Shown here: in pieces, positions 19,135-27,810 of the stretch
How positions within the stretch are numbered: position 1 is the stretch's first letter
How the letters are laid out: each line of letters begins with the position of its first letter
The notes under the pieces: model-generated
What the model saw: only the letters and a program-made list of their open reading frames with translations
The model's database searches: none
What the model was told of the DNA's origin: nothing
Made by a program: the position numbers and the translations under genes
Origin: Bacteroidota bacterium
GTDB lineage: Bacteria; Bacteroidota; Bacteroidia; Bacteroidales; Tannerellaceae
Assembly (NCBI GenBank): GCA_023429375.1
Contig: JAEYVY010000005.1
Location: 62,001 to 126,000, forward strand
Length of the DNA: 64,000 nt
Reading direction: 5' to 3'

Positions 19135-19641
19135 ATGAAGAAAACCGGATTATTTTATGGTGCCAGCACTAAAAAAACGGCGCTAATCGGAAAAGAAATA
19201 CAAGAAGCTTTTGGTCCAGACAAAGCAGAAGTTATAGCTGTAGAAGAAGCTACCAAAGAAGAATTCGAACGCTATGATAATCTAATTGTCGGTGCATCCA
19301 CTTGGTTTGACGGCGAACTCCCAACCTATTGGGACGAACTGTTACCCGATTTGGAGGGTATGAAGTTTAAAGGCAAGAAAGTAGCTATCTTTGGTTTAGG
19401 CGACCAGGAAGGCTATCCTGAAAATTTCGTTGACGGCATCGGCTTACTGGCCGAATTCTTCGAATCGCTAGGAGCTGAAATAGTGGGATTTACCTCAACT
19501 GAAGGCTATACTTTCGAAGGTTCAAAAGCCATTCGTGACGGTAAGTTCTTAGGTCTTGCTATAGACCAAGAGAATCAAGCCGACAAGACTCCGGAACGAA
19601 TAGCTGAGTGGGTAAAACAACTAAAGAAAGCATTTGCTTAA
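19135..19641 (+). CDS. fldA: Flavodoxin
   Basis: Small FMN electron carrier of 168 aa, long-chain type. The phosphate loop is FYGASTKKTA (8-17), a Bacteroidota-like TKKT variant of the usual TGNT. The two FMN-sandwiching loops are STWFDGELPTYWDE (W57 region) and FGLGDQEGYPENF. It follows the E1 gene by 23 nt and could be transcribed with it. In anaerobes flavodoxin usually serves ferredoxin-type reactions, so its link to a lipoyl-dependent complex is positional only. Confidence 0.94.
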   Translation: MKKTGLFYGASTKKTALIGKEIQEAFGPDKAEVIAVEEATKEEFERYDNLIVGASTWFDGELPTYWDELLPDLEGMKFKGKKVAIFGLGDQEGYPENFVDGIGLLAEFFESLGAEIVGFTSTEGYTFEGSKAIRDGKFLGLAIDQENQADKTPERIAEWVKQLKKAFA

Positions 19642-19703
19642 TTTGACATACCCCGATATGTTCTATATCCGCCGGCAGCCTATGTTCTCTTAAAGAAAAA
19701 ACT

Positions 19704-19711
19704 TACCTTTG
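19704..19711 (+). promoter_or_regulatory. -7 promoter box of mfd
   Basis: TACCTTTG is an exact TAnnTTTG match 19 nt upstream of the GTG chosen as the mfd start. No clear -33 TTG. Its last three bases are the TTG that begins the longest open frame, which argues against that TTG as a start codon. Confidence 0.6.
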
Positions 19712-19729
19712 CGTAAATATATTATATAC

Positions 19730-22700
19730 GTGGAGGTTAAAAATTTATTAGATTCATATGCCGCCCATCCGGAAATAGCTGCGTTGAGCAGTCTTCTGAA
19801 AGAAAAGACATATCGCAATATTTTCCTGAAAGGCCTTAACGGCTCAGGGGCAGCCATGACAATAGCTTCTCTTTTTTTAAAGAAAAGGGGAAGCTATGTC
19901 TGTATTTTAAATGATCAAGAAGAAGCCGGTTATTTCTATCATGACCTAAACCAATTAACCGGCGATGAAAATATCTATTTCTTTCCTTCTGCCTACCGGC
20001 GTTCAATCAAGTATGGTCACACTGATCCGGCAAATGAAATTTTACGGACAGAGGTGTTAAGCTTGCTTCAAAATGAGGATGCACCATTTATTATCGTGAC
20101 CTATCCCGACGCATTAGCGGAAAAGGTTATTTCGAAAAAGGCCCTCAAAGAGAATACGCTTAAAATCAGTACTGGCGAACAGTTGGATAATATCTTTGTC
20201 TCTGATGTGTTGGATCAATATGGATTCGAACAAGTAGACTATGTATATGAACCGGGGCAATATGCCATGCGAGGCAGTATCATTGATATATTCTCCTTTT
20301 CGAATGAGTTTCCTTACCGTATTGACTTTTTCGGACCTGAAGTTGAAACCATTCGTACGTTTGATGTAGAGACCCAATTGTCTAAAGAAAAATTAGCATC
20401 CATCAATATCATTCCTCAAATGGGAAAGAGCGGAGGAGGCAACACATCCTTGCTCGAATCTCTTCCTTCAAACAGCATTCTCGGATTCTATGATATGGAA
20501 TGGTGTAAAGAACGGATTGATAGTATTTACAACGATGATCCGGTTCAAGGGGATGAAGACTCTTTTGCCGATAAGCAACAGATGCAGTCCAGATTGATTG
20601 ACGGTGCTTCGTTTTTACGTGGTGCCTTAGATTTCAAACGTATGCATTTTGGTACACGTCCAACTGGAGTTGCAGATGCTACTATCACCTTCCAATCGGA
20701 ACCTCAACCTATCTTTCACAAGAATTTTGATCTGGTCAGCGCTTCTTTTAGAAACTACATCGAAAAAGGTTACCAAATCTATATTTTGAGCGATGTTGAG
20801 AAGCAAACAACACGTATCAAAACTATTTTTGAGGATAGAGGCGACAACATTTCATTTATACCCGTAAACAAAACGGTACATGCCGGTTTTACCGATGTAA
20901 CGCTAAAAGCTTGCTTCTTTACGGACCACCAACTGTTTGACCGCTTTCACAAGTTCAGTCTCAAAAGTGATAAGGCCAGAAGTGGTAAGATATCCTTATC
21001 GCTTAAGGAGCTCAACCAATTTTCAATTGGCGATTACGTAGTTCATATCGACCATGGCGTAGGCCAGTTTGGTGGGTTGGTCCGTACAGAAGTGAACGGA
21101 AATATTCAAGAGGTTATTAAGCTTATCTATCAGAACAACGATATAATTTTCGTCAGCATCCACTCCTTGCATAAACTTTCTAAATACAAAGGAAAGGAAA
21201 GCGGTGAACCACCCAAGCTGAATAAACTGGGGACAGGTGCCTGGGAGCGGGTGAAAGAGAAAACCAAGAATAAGGTAAAAGATATTGCTCGCGACTTGAT
21301 TATTCTTTATTCGAAGCGCATGCAGGAAAAAGGATATGCATTCTCCCCAGATAGCTTCATGCAACATGAGCTGGAGGCAAGCTTTATTTATGAAGATACT
21401 CCAGATCAGGAAAAAGCGACGATGGAAGTCAAAGCGGATATGGAAAGTGAACGTCCAATGGATCGCCTCATCTGCGGTGACGTAGGGTTTGGGAAAACAG
21501 AAGTAGCCATTCGCGCAGCTTTCAAAGCTGTCAGCGACAACAAGCAGGTAGCTGTTCTGGTTCCGACAACCGTATTGGCCTTCCAGCACTATCAAACCTT
21601 TAAAGAACGACTGAAGGGATTCCCTTGTACGGTTGACTATATTAGCCGTGCTAAATCTTCTGCTGCGATCAAAAAGACATTAGCCGGATTAAAAAACGGT
21701 GACATAAATATAATAATCGGTACACATCGCTTGGTAGGCAAGGATGTCGTATTTAAGGATTTAGGATTGTTCATCATAGACGAAGAACAAAAATTCGGTG
21801 TATCTGTCAAAGAGAAACTACGTCAGCTGAAGAGCAATATCGACACGCTGACAATGACAGCTACGCCAATCCCTCGAACTTTACAGTTCTCATTAATGGG
21901 GGCGCGCGATTTGAGTAATATCACCACCCCTCCCCCTAATCGATATCCGGTACAGACAGAGGTTGAACGTTTCAATCCGGATATTATCCGTGAAGCGATC
22001 AATTTTGAGATGAGTCGAAACGGACAAGTGTTCTTTATCAATAACCGTATCCAAAATATTGGTGAAGTTGCAGCCCTCATACAGCGTGAAGTTCCCGACG
22101 CACGTATTTGTATCGGACACGGACAGATGGAGCCCGACAAACTGGAACAGATTCTTATTGATTTCGTCAACTACGAATATGATGTCTTAATTGCAACCAG
22201 CATTATTGAGAGCGGTATCGACATTCCGAATGCCAATACGATTATCATTAATAATGCCCAGCATTTTGGGCTAGCCGACCTACACCAGCTGCGCGGTCGC
22301 GTAGGCCGAAGCAATCGTAAGGCCTTTTGTTACTTGCTCTCCCCTCCTCTTTCTACCCTTACACAAGAAGCCAGACGACGATTACAGGCCATTGAAAATT
22401 TTGCTGAGTTGGGTAGCGGTATTCATATTTCTATGCAGGATTTGGATATACGTGGAGCCGGAAACCTGCTGGGTGCCGAACAAAGTGGATTTATTGCTGA
22501 CTTGGGTTACGAAACGTATCAGAAGATTCTGGAAGAAGCGGTGGATGAGCTTAAGTCGGAAGAATTCTCCGGCTTATATGAAACACAGGCGGATGGAAAA
22601 CGTACAACGGGTAGTGAGTATGTGCGCGAAACCTATATAGAAAGTGATTTAGAGTTAATGTTTCCTCCAACATATATCCCAAATGATTCAGAACGTATAT

Positions 22701-23089
22701 CTTTATACAGGGAATTAGATAACATGCAGGAAGAGCGTGAGATCCAAGCCTTCTCCGAACGATTGAAAGACCGCTTCGGACGAATACCTAAAGAGGGCAA
22801 GGAATTGATACGCATTGTACGACTCAGGCGTCTGGCCAAAACACTGGGCATGGAAAAAGTCATCTTGAAAAAAGAACAGATGAGCTTATTCCTTGTTTCC
22901 AACCCCGAAAGCTCTTACTATCAGAGTGAAGCATTCGACAAGCTTCTTCGTTATATCCAATGGAATCCAAGGGGATGTAACCTGCGGGAACAGAACGGCA
23001 AACGAAGTATCATTATTAAAAATGTACCAACGGTAGAGACTGCTTGCGGTATTTTGGAAGAGATTGTTAAAATTGAACTCAACAAATAA
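19730..23089 (+). CDS. mfd: Transcription-repair coupling factor Mfd
   Basis: ATP-dependent translocase that removes RNA polymerase stalled at DNA lesions and recruits UvrABC. About 1119 aa: an N-terminal UvrB-like region (GSGAAMTIASLFL, then GQYAMRGSIIDIFSF), the RNA-polymerase-interaction (CarD-like) domain around VVHIDHGVGQFGGL, then the helicase core with Walker A CGDVGFGKTEVA, the DEEQ box IIDEEQKFGV, TATPIPRT and LRGRVGRS, and the C-terminal TRCF domain. I chose GTG at 19730 (VEVKNLLDSYAAHPEI) because the upstream TTG at 19709 lies inside the promoter -7 box. Confidence 0.95.
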   Translation: MEVKNLLDSYAAHPEIAALSSLLKEKTYRNIFLKGLNGSGAAMTIASLFLKKRGSYVCILNDQEEAGYFYHDLNQLTGDENIYFFPSAYRRSIKYGHTDPANEILRTEVLSLLQNEDAPFIIVTYPDALAEKVISKKALKENTLKISTGEQLDNIFVSDVLDQYGFEQVDYVYEPGQYAMRGSIIDIFSFSNEFPYRIDFFGPEVETIRTFDVETQLSKEKLASINIIPQMGKSGGGNTSLLESLPSNSILGFYDMEWCKERIDSIYNDDPVQGDEDSFADKQQMQSRLIDGASFLRGALDFKRMHFGTRPTGVADATITFQSEPQPIFHKNFDLVSASFRNYIEKGYQIYILSDVEKQTTRIKTIFEDRGDNISFIPVNKTVHAGFTDVTLKACFFTDHQLFDRFHKFSLKSDKARSGKISLSLKELNQFSIGDYVVHIDHGVGQFGGLVRTEVNGNIQEVIKLIYQNNDIIFVSIHSLHKLSKYKGKESGEPPKLNKLGTGAWERVKEKTKNKVKDIARDLIILYSKRMQEKGYAFSPDSFMQHELEASFIYEDTPDQEKATMEVKADMESERPMDRLICGDVGFGKTEVAIRAAFKAVSDNKQVAVLVPTTVLAFQHYQTFKERLKGFPCTVDYISRAKSSAAIKKTLAGLKNGDINIIIGTHRLVGKDVVFKDLGLFIIDEEQKFGVSVKEKLRQLKSNIDTLTMTATPIPRTLQFSLMGARDLSNITTPPPNRYPVQTEVERFNPDIIREAINFEMSRNGQVFFINNRIQNIGEVAALIQREVPDARICIGHGQMEPDKLEQILIDFVNYEYDVLIATSIIESGIDIPNANTIIINNAQHFGLADLHQLRGRVGRSNRKAFCYLLSPPLSTLTQEARRRLQAIENFAELGSGIHISMQDLDIRGAGNLLGAEQSGFIADLGYETYQKILEEAVDELKSEEFSGLYETQADGKRTTGSEYVRETYIESDLELMFPPTYIPNDSERISLYRELDNMQEEREIQAFSERLKDRFGRIPKEGKELIRIVRLRRLAKTLGMEKVILKKEQMSLFLVSNPESSYYQSEAFDKLLRYIQWNPRGCNLREQNGKRSIIIKNVPTVETACGILEEIVKIELNK

Positions 23090-23099
23090 CTTGGAATAC

Positions 23100-24989
23100 A
23101 TGAAAAAGACAATTGTTGACCTTTTTGAAAGGTCCGTAAAGCAGTATCCCAACCATACGTTCTTATGGGAAAAGAAAAAAGACAAATTTGAACCGACTAC
23201 TTACGCAGAAGTTAAGGATCAGGTATATACACTTGGAGCCGGCCTCATGGCCTTGGGCATTAAAAAAGGAGATAATGCAGCCTTATTGAGCGAAGGCAGA
23301 AATGCCTGGATTATTGGTGAATTGGCTATGTTTTATGCCGGTGCTACCAACGTTCCTTTATCAGTAAAACTGGAGGAAGCGAACGACTTATTGTTCCGTC
23401 TACTACATGCTGATGTGAAATACATTTTAGTTTCCGGCAATCAATTAAAGAAGATCAGAGCCATTTTAAATAAACTCCCTTTGGTTCAGAAAGTCATCAT
23501 CTTTGATGAACAACCTCAATATGGTGACAAAGAAATATCCATGAAAGAGGTAATTGCATTGGGTAAAGCTTGGTTACAAGAACATCCATTGGAAGAGTTT
23601 CTTGCCGTAGGTCAATCGCTGACAAACGACGACTATGCAACGATAACCTATACTTCAGGAACAACGGCCGATCCCAAAGGAGTAATTCTTACTCACCGTA
23701 ACTATACGGCAAATGTTGAGCAATCTCTTACCTGTGTTCAGATTGACCATACCTGGCGAACACTGATTATCTTGCCTTTAGATCACTGTTTTGCTCATGT
23801 GGTGGGATTCTACATCTTCATGTCACAAGGAGCATCTGTTGCAACAGTACAAGTAGGACGAACTGGCATGGAAACGCTAAAAAATATTCCTATTAACATC
23901 AAAGAAATAAAGCCGCATTTAATTTTGAGTGTCCCTGCCTTAGCCAAAAACTTCAAAAAGAATATTGAACAAGGCATTCAGGCAAAAGGTGACAAGGTCA
24001 AAAAGTTGTTTAATAAAGGGTTAGAAATAGCCTATATATATAATGGTGACGGAGGGGATGACAGAGGCCGTGGCTGGCGATTCATATTGAAACCTCTCGT
24101 CATGCTATTCGACAAACTCATTTTCTCGAAGGTAAGAGAAAATTTCGGTGGCGAAATGAAGTTTTTTGTTGGTGGTGGAGCATTGCTGGATAAAGAACTA
24201 CAAAAGTTCTATTATGCCATTGGCATCCCTATGTATCAAGGATATGGACTGAGTGAAGCGACTCCGGTTATTTCCACTAATGTACCTAAACGACATAGAT
24301 TCGGCAGTAGCGGTATTCTGGTACAGCCTCTCGATCTGAAAATTTGTGACAACGAGGGGAAAGAACTACCTCGTGGCGAAAAAGGAGAAATTGTGATCCG
24401 GGGTGAAAATGTCATGGCTGGTTATTGGAAAAATGAAGCATCTACAGCCGAGACAGTGAAAGACGGATGGCTTTATACCGGTGATATGGGCTATATGGGT
24501 AAAGACAATCTTCTGTATGTATTAGGTCGTTTCAAAAGTTTGCTAATCGGAAGTGATGGCGAGAAGTACAGTCCAGAAGGTATTGAAGAAGCGCTTATCA
24601 GCTACTCTCCATCTATAGATCAATTAATCTTGTATAACAATCAAAGCCCCTATACCATTGCCTTATTGGTTCCGAACAAAGATTATTTGAAGAAACAGGT
24701 AGGCGACTTAGCTTCAGAGGCAGGCAAAGAAGAAGCTATTAGGATGATAGCGAATGACATCAATAAGTTTAAAAAGGGAGGAGAACTATTCGGTATGTTC
24801 CCCGAGAGGTGGTTGCCAACTACTTTCGCGGTATTGCCCGAACCGTTCACTGAACAAAACGGCATGATCAACAGCACGATGAAAGTTGTTCGTGGAAAAG
24901 TAGAAAAATTCTATGCTGACAGAATTGAGTATCTATACACGGCTGAAGGCAAAGACCCGTTGAATAAGCAAAACAAACAATCAGTATAA
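23100..24989 (+). CDS. Long-chain fatty acid-CoA ligase (AMP-forming)
   Basis: ANL-superfamily ligase that activates fatty acids to acyl-CoA through an acyl-AMP. Starting at the ATG at 23100 it has 629 aa; an in-frame start at 23064 would overlap mfd. The P-loop is YTSGTTADPKGVILTH, followed by QGYGLSEATPVIS (A5), WLYTGDMGYM (A7) and LGRFKSLLIGSDGEKYSPE (A8). It begins 10 nt after mfd, which suggests co-transcription though the two have no functional link. The C-terminal lysine region TMKVVRGKVEKFY fits the long-chain acyl-CoA synthetase family. Confidence 0.92.
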   Translation: MKKTIVDLFERSVKQYPNHTFLWEKKKDKFEPTTYAEVKDQVYTLGAGLMALGIKKGDNAALLSEGRNAWIIGELAMFYAGATNVPLSVKLEEANDLLFRLLHADVKYILVSGNQLKKIRAILNKLPLVQKVIIFDEQPQYGDKEISMKEVIALGKAWLQEHPLEEFLAVGQSLTNDDYATITYTSGTTADPKGVILTHRNYTANVEQSLTCVQIDHTWRTLIILPLDHCFAHVVGFYIFMSQGASVATVQVGRTGMETLKNIPINIKEIKPHLILSVPALAKNFKKNIEQGIQAKGDKVKKLFNKGLEIAYIYNGDGGDDRGRGWRFILKPLVMLFDKLIFSKVRENFGGEMKFFVGGGALLDKELQKFYYAIGIPMYQGYGLSEATPVISTNVPKRHRFGSSGILVQPLDLKICDNEGKELPRGEKGEIVIRGENVMAGYWKNEASTAETVKDGWLYTGDMGYMGKDNLLYVLGRFKSLLIGSDGEKYSPEGIEEALISYSPSIDQLILYNNQSPYTIALLVPNKDYLKKQVGDLASEAGKEEAIRMIANDINKFKKGGELFGMFPERWLPTTFAVLPEPFTEQNGMINSTMKVVRGKVEKFYADRIEYLYTAEGKDPLNKQNKQSV

Positions 24990-25029
24990 ACAAATTATTA
25001 ATATACCACTATTGACTAAATTTAATTCT

Positions 25030-27627
25030 ATGGATTTAAAACGTATTATATTAAGTGCTTTGGCCGGAGTTACTCTGCTTTCAAGCTCTGCAGCTTGGGC
25101 GGATGGCGTTGTACGCCAAAACATCGACAAGGGATGGACTTTCAAGCAAGAAAGAGGCAACAATTGGTATCCGGCTACAGTCCCGGGTGTGGTGCATACC
25201 GACCTGATGGCTAATAAGATTATTGAAGATCCTTTCTTCCGTTTGAATGAAAGAGGGGTTCAATGGGTTGACAAAGAAGACTGGGTTTATAAGACGACCT
25301 TGAACTTGTCGGACGAATTGTTTGCAAAAGACAATATTGAGTTATACTTCAAAGGGTTGGACACGTATGCCGATGTCTATCTAAATGATTCATGTATCTT
25401 GAAGGCAAACAATATGTTTCGTGAATGGCGAATCGATGTAAAGGGCCTTATCAAGAAAGACAACAACGAGCTACGCATATACTTCCACTCTCCTATCAAG
25501 GTAGATATACCTAAATTCGATGCACTTCATTATCCGATCGAAGCAGGTAATGACCAATCACAAAACGGTGGCATTTTTAATAAACAAGTCAGTGTTTTTG
25601 CACGTAAAGCCGGCTATCATTACGGTTGGGATTGGGGTCCTCGTTTGGTGACAAGTGGTATTTGGCGTCCTGTTCTCGTTGAAGGTTGGGACAATGCCCG
25701 TATCAGCAATGTACATTATGTACAAGAACAAGTTTCTGCCAAACGTGCGAATATCAAAGTTCGCGCAGAGGTTGTTGCTGATAAGGCCGGAGAGGCTTTG
25801 GTATCGATCAGTGCTAGTGGACTTAAAAACAACTGGACCAAAAAGACCAACCTGTCAAAAGGGGTTAATATTGTTGAAACAGATATCGCAGTCAACAACC
25901 CTAAACTATGGTGGTCAAATGGATTGGGCGAACCTCATCTGTATGCATTTACAACAGCCTTATCATTCAATGGAGAAAAGGTTGATAGCCGTACTGAAAA
26001 CATTGGTATTCGCGAACTGAAAGTCATCAATGAAAAAGACCAATACGGACATACCTTCTATTTCCGCCTGAATGGTGTGAATGTTTTTGCAAAAGGGGCT
26101 AACTATATCCCTCAAGATAACTTCTTGCCAAGACTGACATTCGCAAACTACGAGAAGACCATCCTCGACGCAGTCAATGCAAATATGAATATGTTGCGTA
26201 TCTGGGGAGGCGGTATTTATGAAGACGATATGTTCTTTGACCTATGCGACAAGTACGGAATCCTCGTATGGCAAGATTTTGCTTTTGCCTGCAGCACTTA
26301 TCCGATGAACCCGGATATGTTGGAAAATATCCGTCATGAAGCAAAAGACAATATCATCCGCTTGCGTAACCACCCAAGTTTGGCCATCTGGTGTGGAAAC
26401 AACGAAATCCACACCGCCTGGTTTAACTGGGGATGGATGCCTAAATATAAAAAACTTGGTGTGCTTGATGAGCTTAGAAAAGACTACAAAGATCTTTTCC
26501 ATGGTGTACTTGCTGAAGCTGTAGCTGAATATGATCCGACAGCATTCTATTGGCCTTCATCACCTTATGGTGGCGATCCGGATGCAAAAGCCGAATCAGG
26601 CACGGCAAACTGGAACCCAAATGGCGATGGTCACTATTGGGGTGTATGGCATGCCAAAGACTCGATTGCCAACTACAACAAAATACGCGCTCGTTTCTTC
26701 TCTGAATACGGATTTCAATCATTCCCCGAATACCAATCTGTATTGAAATATGCACCCGAAGAACGCGACCATGACATTTTCTCTGAAGTTATGATGGCGC
26801 ATCAACGTGGTGGCAGTCATGCAAATGGTCTGATCGAATGGTATTTGCTAAACGAATACCGCAAACCGAAAGATTTCCCTAACTTCCTTTATATGGGACA
26901 ACTACTACAAGGCGATGCTATCAAAACAGCCATAGAAGCACATCGTCGGGATATGCCTTATTGTATGGGTACCTTATTCTGGCAGCACAACGATTGCTGG
27001 CCTGTAGCATCTTGGTCAAGCAGGGACTACTTCGGACGCTGGAAAGCACAACATTATTTCGCTAAAAAAGCATTCGATAATATTCTGGTTTCTCCAATTG
27101 CCGAAAATGGAGTATTAAATGTTTATATCGTATCCGACCACTTGAAAGCGATAAAAGGCAATCTGGATATTCGCATCATGGATTTACGCGGAAATGTTGT
27201 CAGCGAAAAGAAAGTAAAAGTGACTGTTCCTGCCAACACAAGTAAAGTGCAATTTAGCGAAAAGGTTGAGAATCTTTTAGGAGACAAGAAAGCCAATGAA
27301 GTGGTTGTCTGTGCTAAGTTTACAACAGATAATGGTCAGGTAGTTAAGAACAATTACTTCTTGACACGCTACAAAGACATTGATTTCCCGAAAGCAAACA
27401 TCAACTTACAATCGGTAGCAATCGAAAACGGTTATGAGGTAACGGTGAATAGCGATGTATATGCACGCGGTGTATTTTTGAGTATTGATGGAATAGACAA
27501 CTTCTTTTCAGACAATTACTTCGATGTTATCCCGGGTGAACCCGTAAAAATCTCTGTCACAACCACATTAGACAAAGCAACGTTCGACAAACAATTAAGA
27601 AGTGTCTGCATTAGCGATGCGTATTGA
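25030..27627 (+). CDS. Beta-mannosidase, glycoside hydrolase family 2
   Basis: Secreted 865-aa GH2 enzyme predicted to remove terminal beta-mannose. The signal peptide runs to about residue 24 (LLSSSAAWADG). Order: sugar-binding jelly-roll domain (WTFKQERGNNWYPATVPGVVHTD, YFKGLDTYADVYLND), Ig-like domain, TIM barrel with the acid/base Glu in WCGNNE and nucleophile Glu in FFSEYGFQSFPE, and C-terminal mannosidase Ig domains. The YHYGWDWGPRLVTSGIW stretch is typical of beta-mannosidases. I use the ATG at 25030; a TTG 18 nt upstream extends the frame. It is alone, without SusC/D. Confidence 0.93.
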   Translation: MDLKRIILSALAGVTLLSSSAAWADGVVRQNIDKGWTFKQERGNNWYPATVPGVVHTDLMANKIIEDPFFRLNERGVQWVDKEDWVYKTTLNLSDELFAKDNIELYFKGLDTYADVYLNDSCILKANNMFREWRIDVKGLIKKDNNELRIYFHSPIKVDIPKFDALHYPIEAGNDQSQNGGIFNKQVSVFARKAGYHYGWDWGPRLVTSGIWRPVLVEGWDNARISNVHYVQEQVSAKRANIKVRAEVVADKAGEALVSISASGLKNNWTKKTNLSKGVNIVETDIAVNNPKLWWSNGLGEPHLYAFTTALSFNGEKVDSRTENIGIRELKVINEKDQYGHTFYFRLNGVNVFAKGANYIPQDNFLPRLTFANYEKTILDAVNANMNMLRIWGGGIYEDDMFFDLCDKYGILVWQDFAFACSTYPMNPDMLENIRHEAKDNIIRLRNHPSLAIWCGNNEIHTAWFNWGWMPKYKKLGVLDELRKDYKDLFHGVLAEAVAEYDPTAFYWPSSPYGGDPDAKAESGTANWNPNGDGHYWGVWHAKDSIANYNKIRARFFSEYGFQSFPEYQSVLKYAPEERDHDIFSEVMMAHQRGGSHANGLIEWYLLNEYRKPKDFPNFLYMGQLLQGDAIKTAIEAHRRDMPYCMGTLFWQHNDCWPVASWSSRDYFGRWKAQHYFAKKAFDNILVSPIAENGVLNVYIVSDHLKAIKGNLDIRIMDLRGNVVSEKKVKVTVPANTSKVQFSEKVENLLGDKKANEVVVCAKFTTDNGQVVKNNYFLTRYKDIDFPKANINLQSVAIENGYEVTVNSDVYARGVFLSIDGIDNFFSDNYFDVIPGEPVKISVTTTLDKATFDKQLRSVCISDAY

Positions 27628-27653
27628 GAAATAAATAACAATTCATAAGAACA

Positions 27654-27684
27654 GGGCCGGTTACAGAACATTCGTAATCGGCCC
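27654..27684 (+). terminator. Terminator after the beta-mannosidase gene
   Basis: GGGCCGGTTAC pairs with GTAATCGGCCC over 11 bp (one G-U) around a 9-nt loop, followed by a T-rich stretch, 27 nt after the GH2 stop codon. Confidence 0.8.
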
Positions 27685-27762
27685 GTTGTTATTTTATATG
27701 ACTTACAATACAGATTAAATTTTATTATAAACTTAATCAACAAGGGTATTTAGGAAAAAGAG

Positions 27763-27770
27763 TACCTTTG
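27763..27770 (+). promoter_or_regulatory. -7 promoter box for the DUF5686-type gene
   Basis: TACCTTTG, an exact TAnnTTTG match, 41 nt upstream of the ATG at 27811. No clear -33 TTG at standard spacing. Confidence 0.55.
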
Positions 27771-27810
27771 CAGCAATATTTTTTTGTTAATTGAAATAGT
27801 TCAATTTTAG

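Noticed and set aside
23064..23099. Upstream start of the acyl-CoA ligase at 23064
   Set aside because: It would overlap the end of mfd by 26 nt. The ATG at 23100 directly precedes the conserved KKTIVDLFERSVKQYP start.
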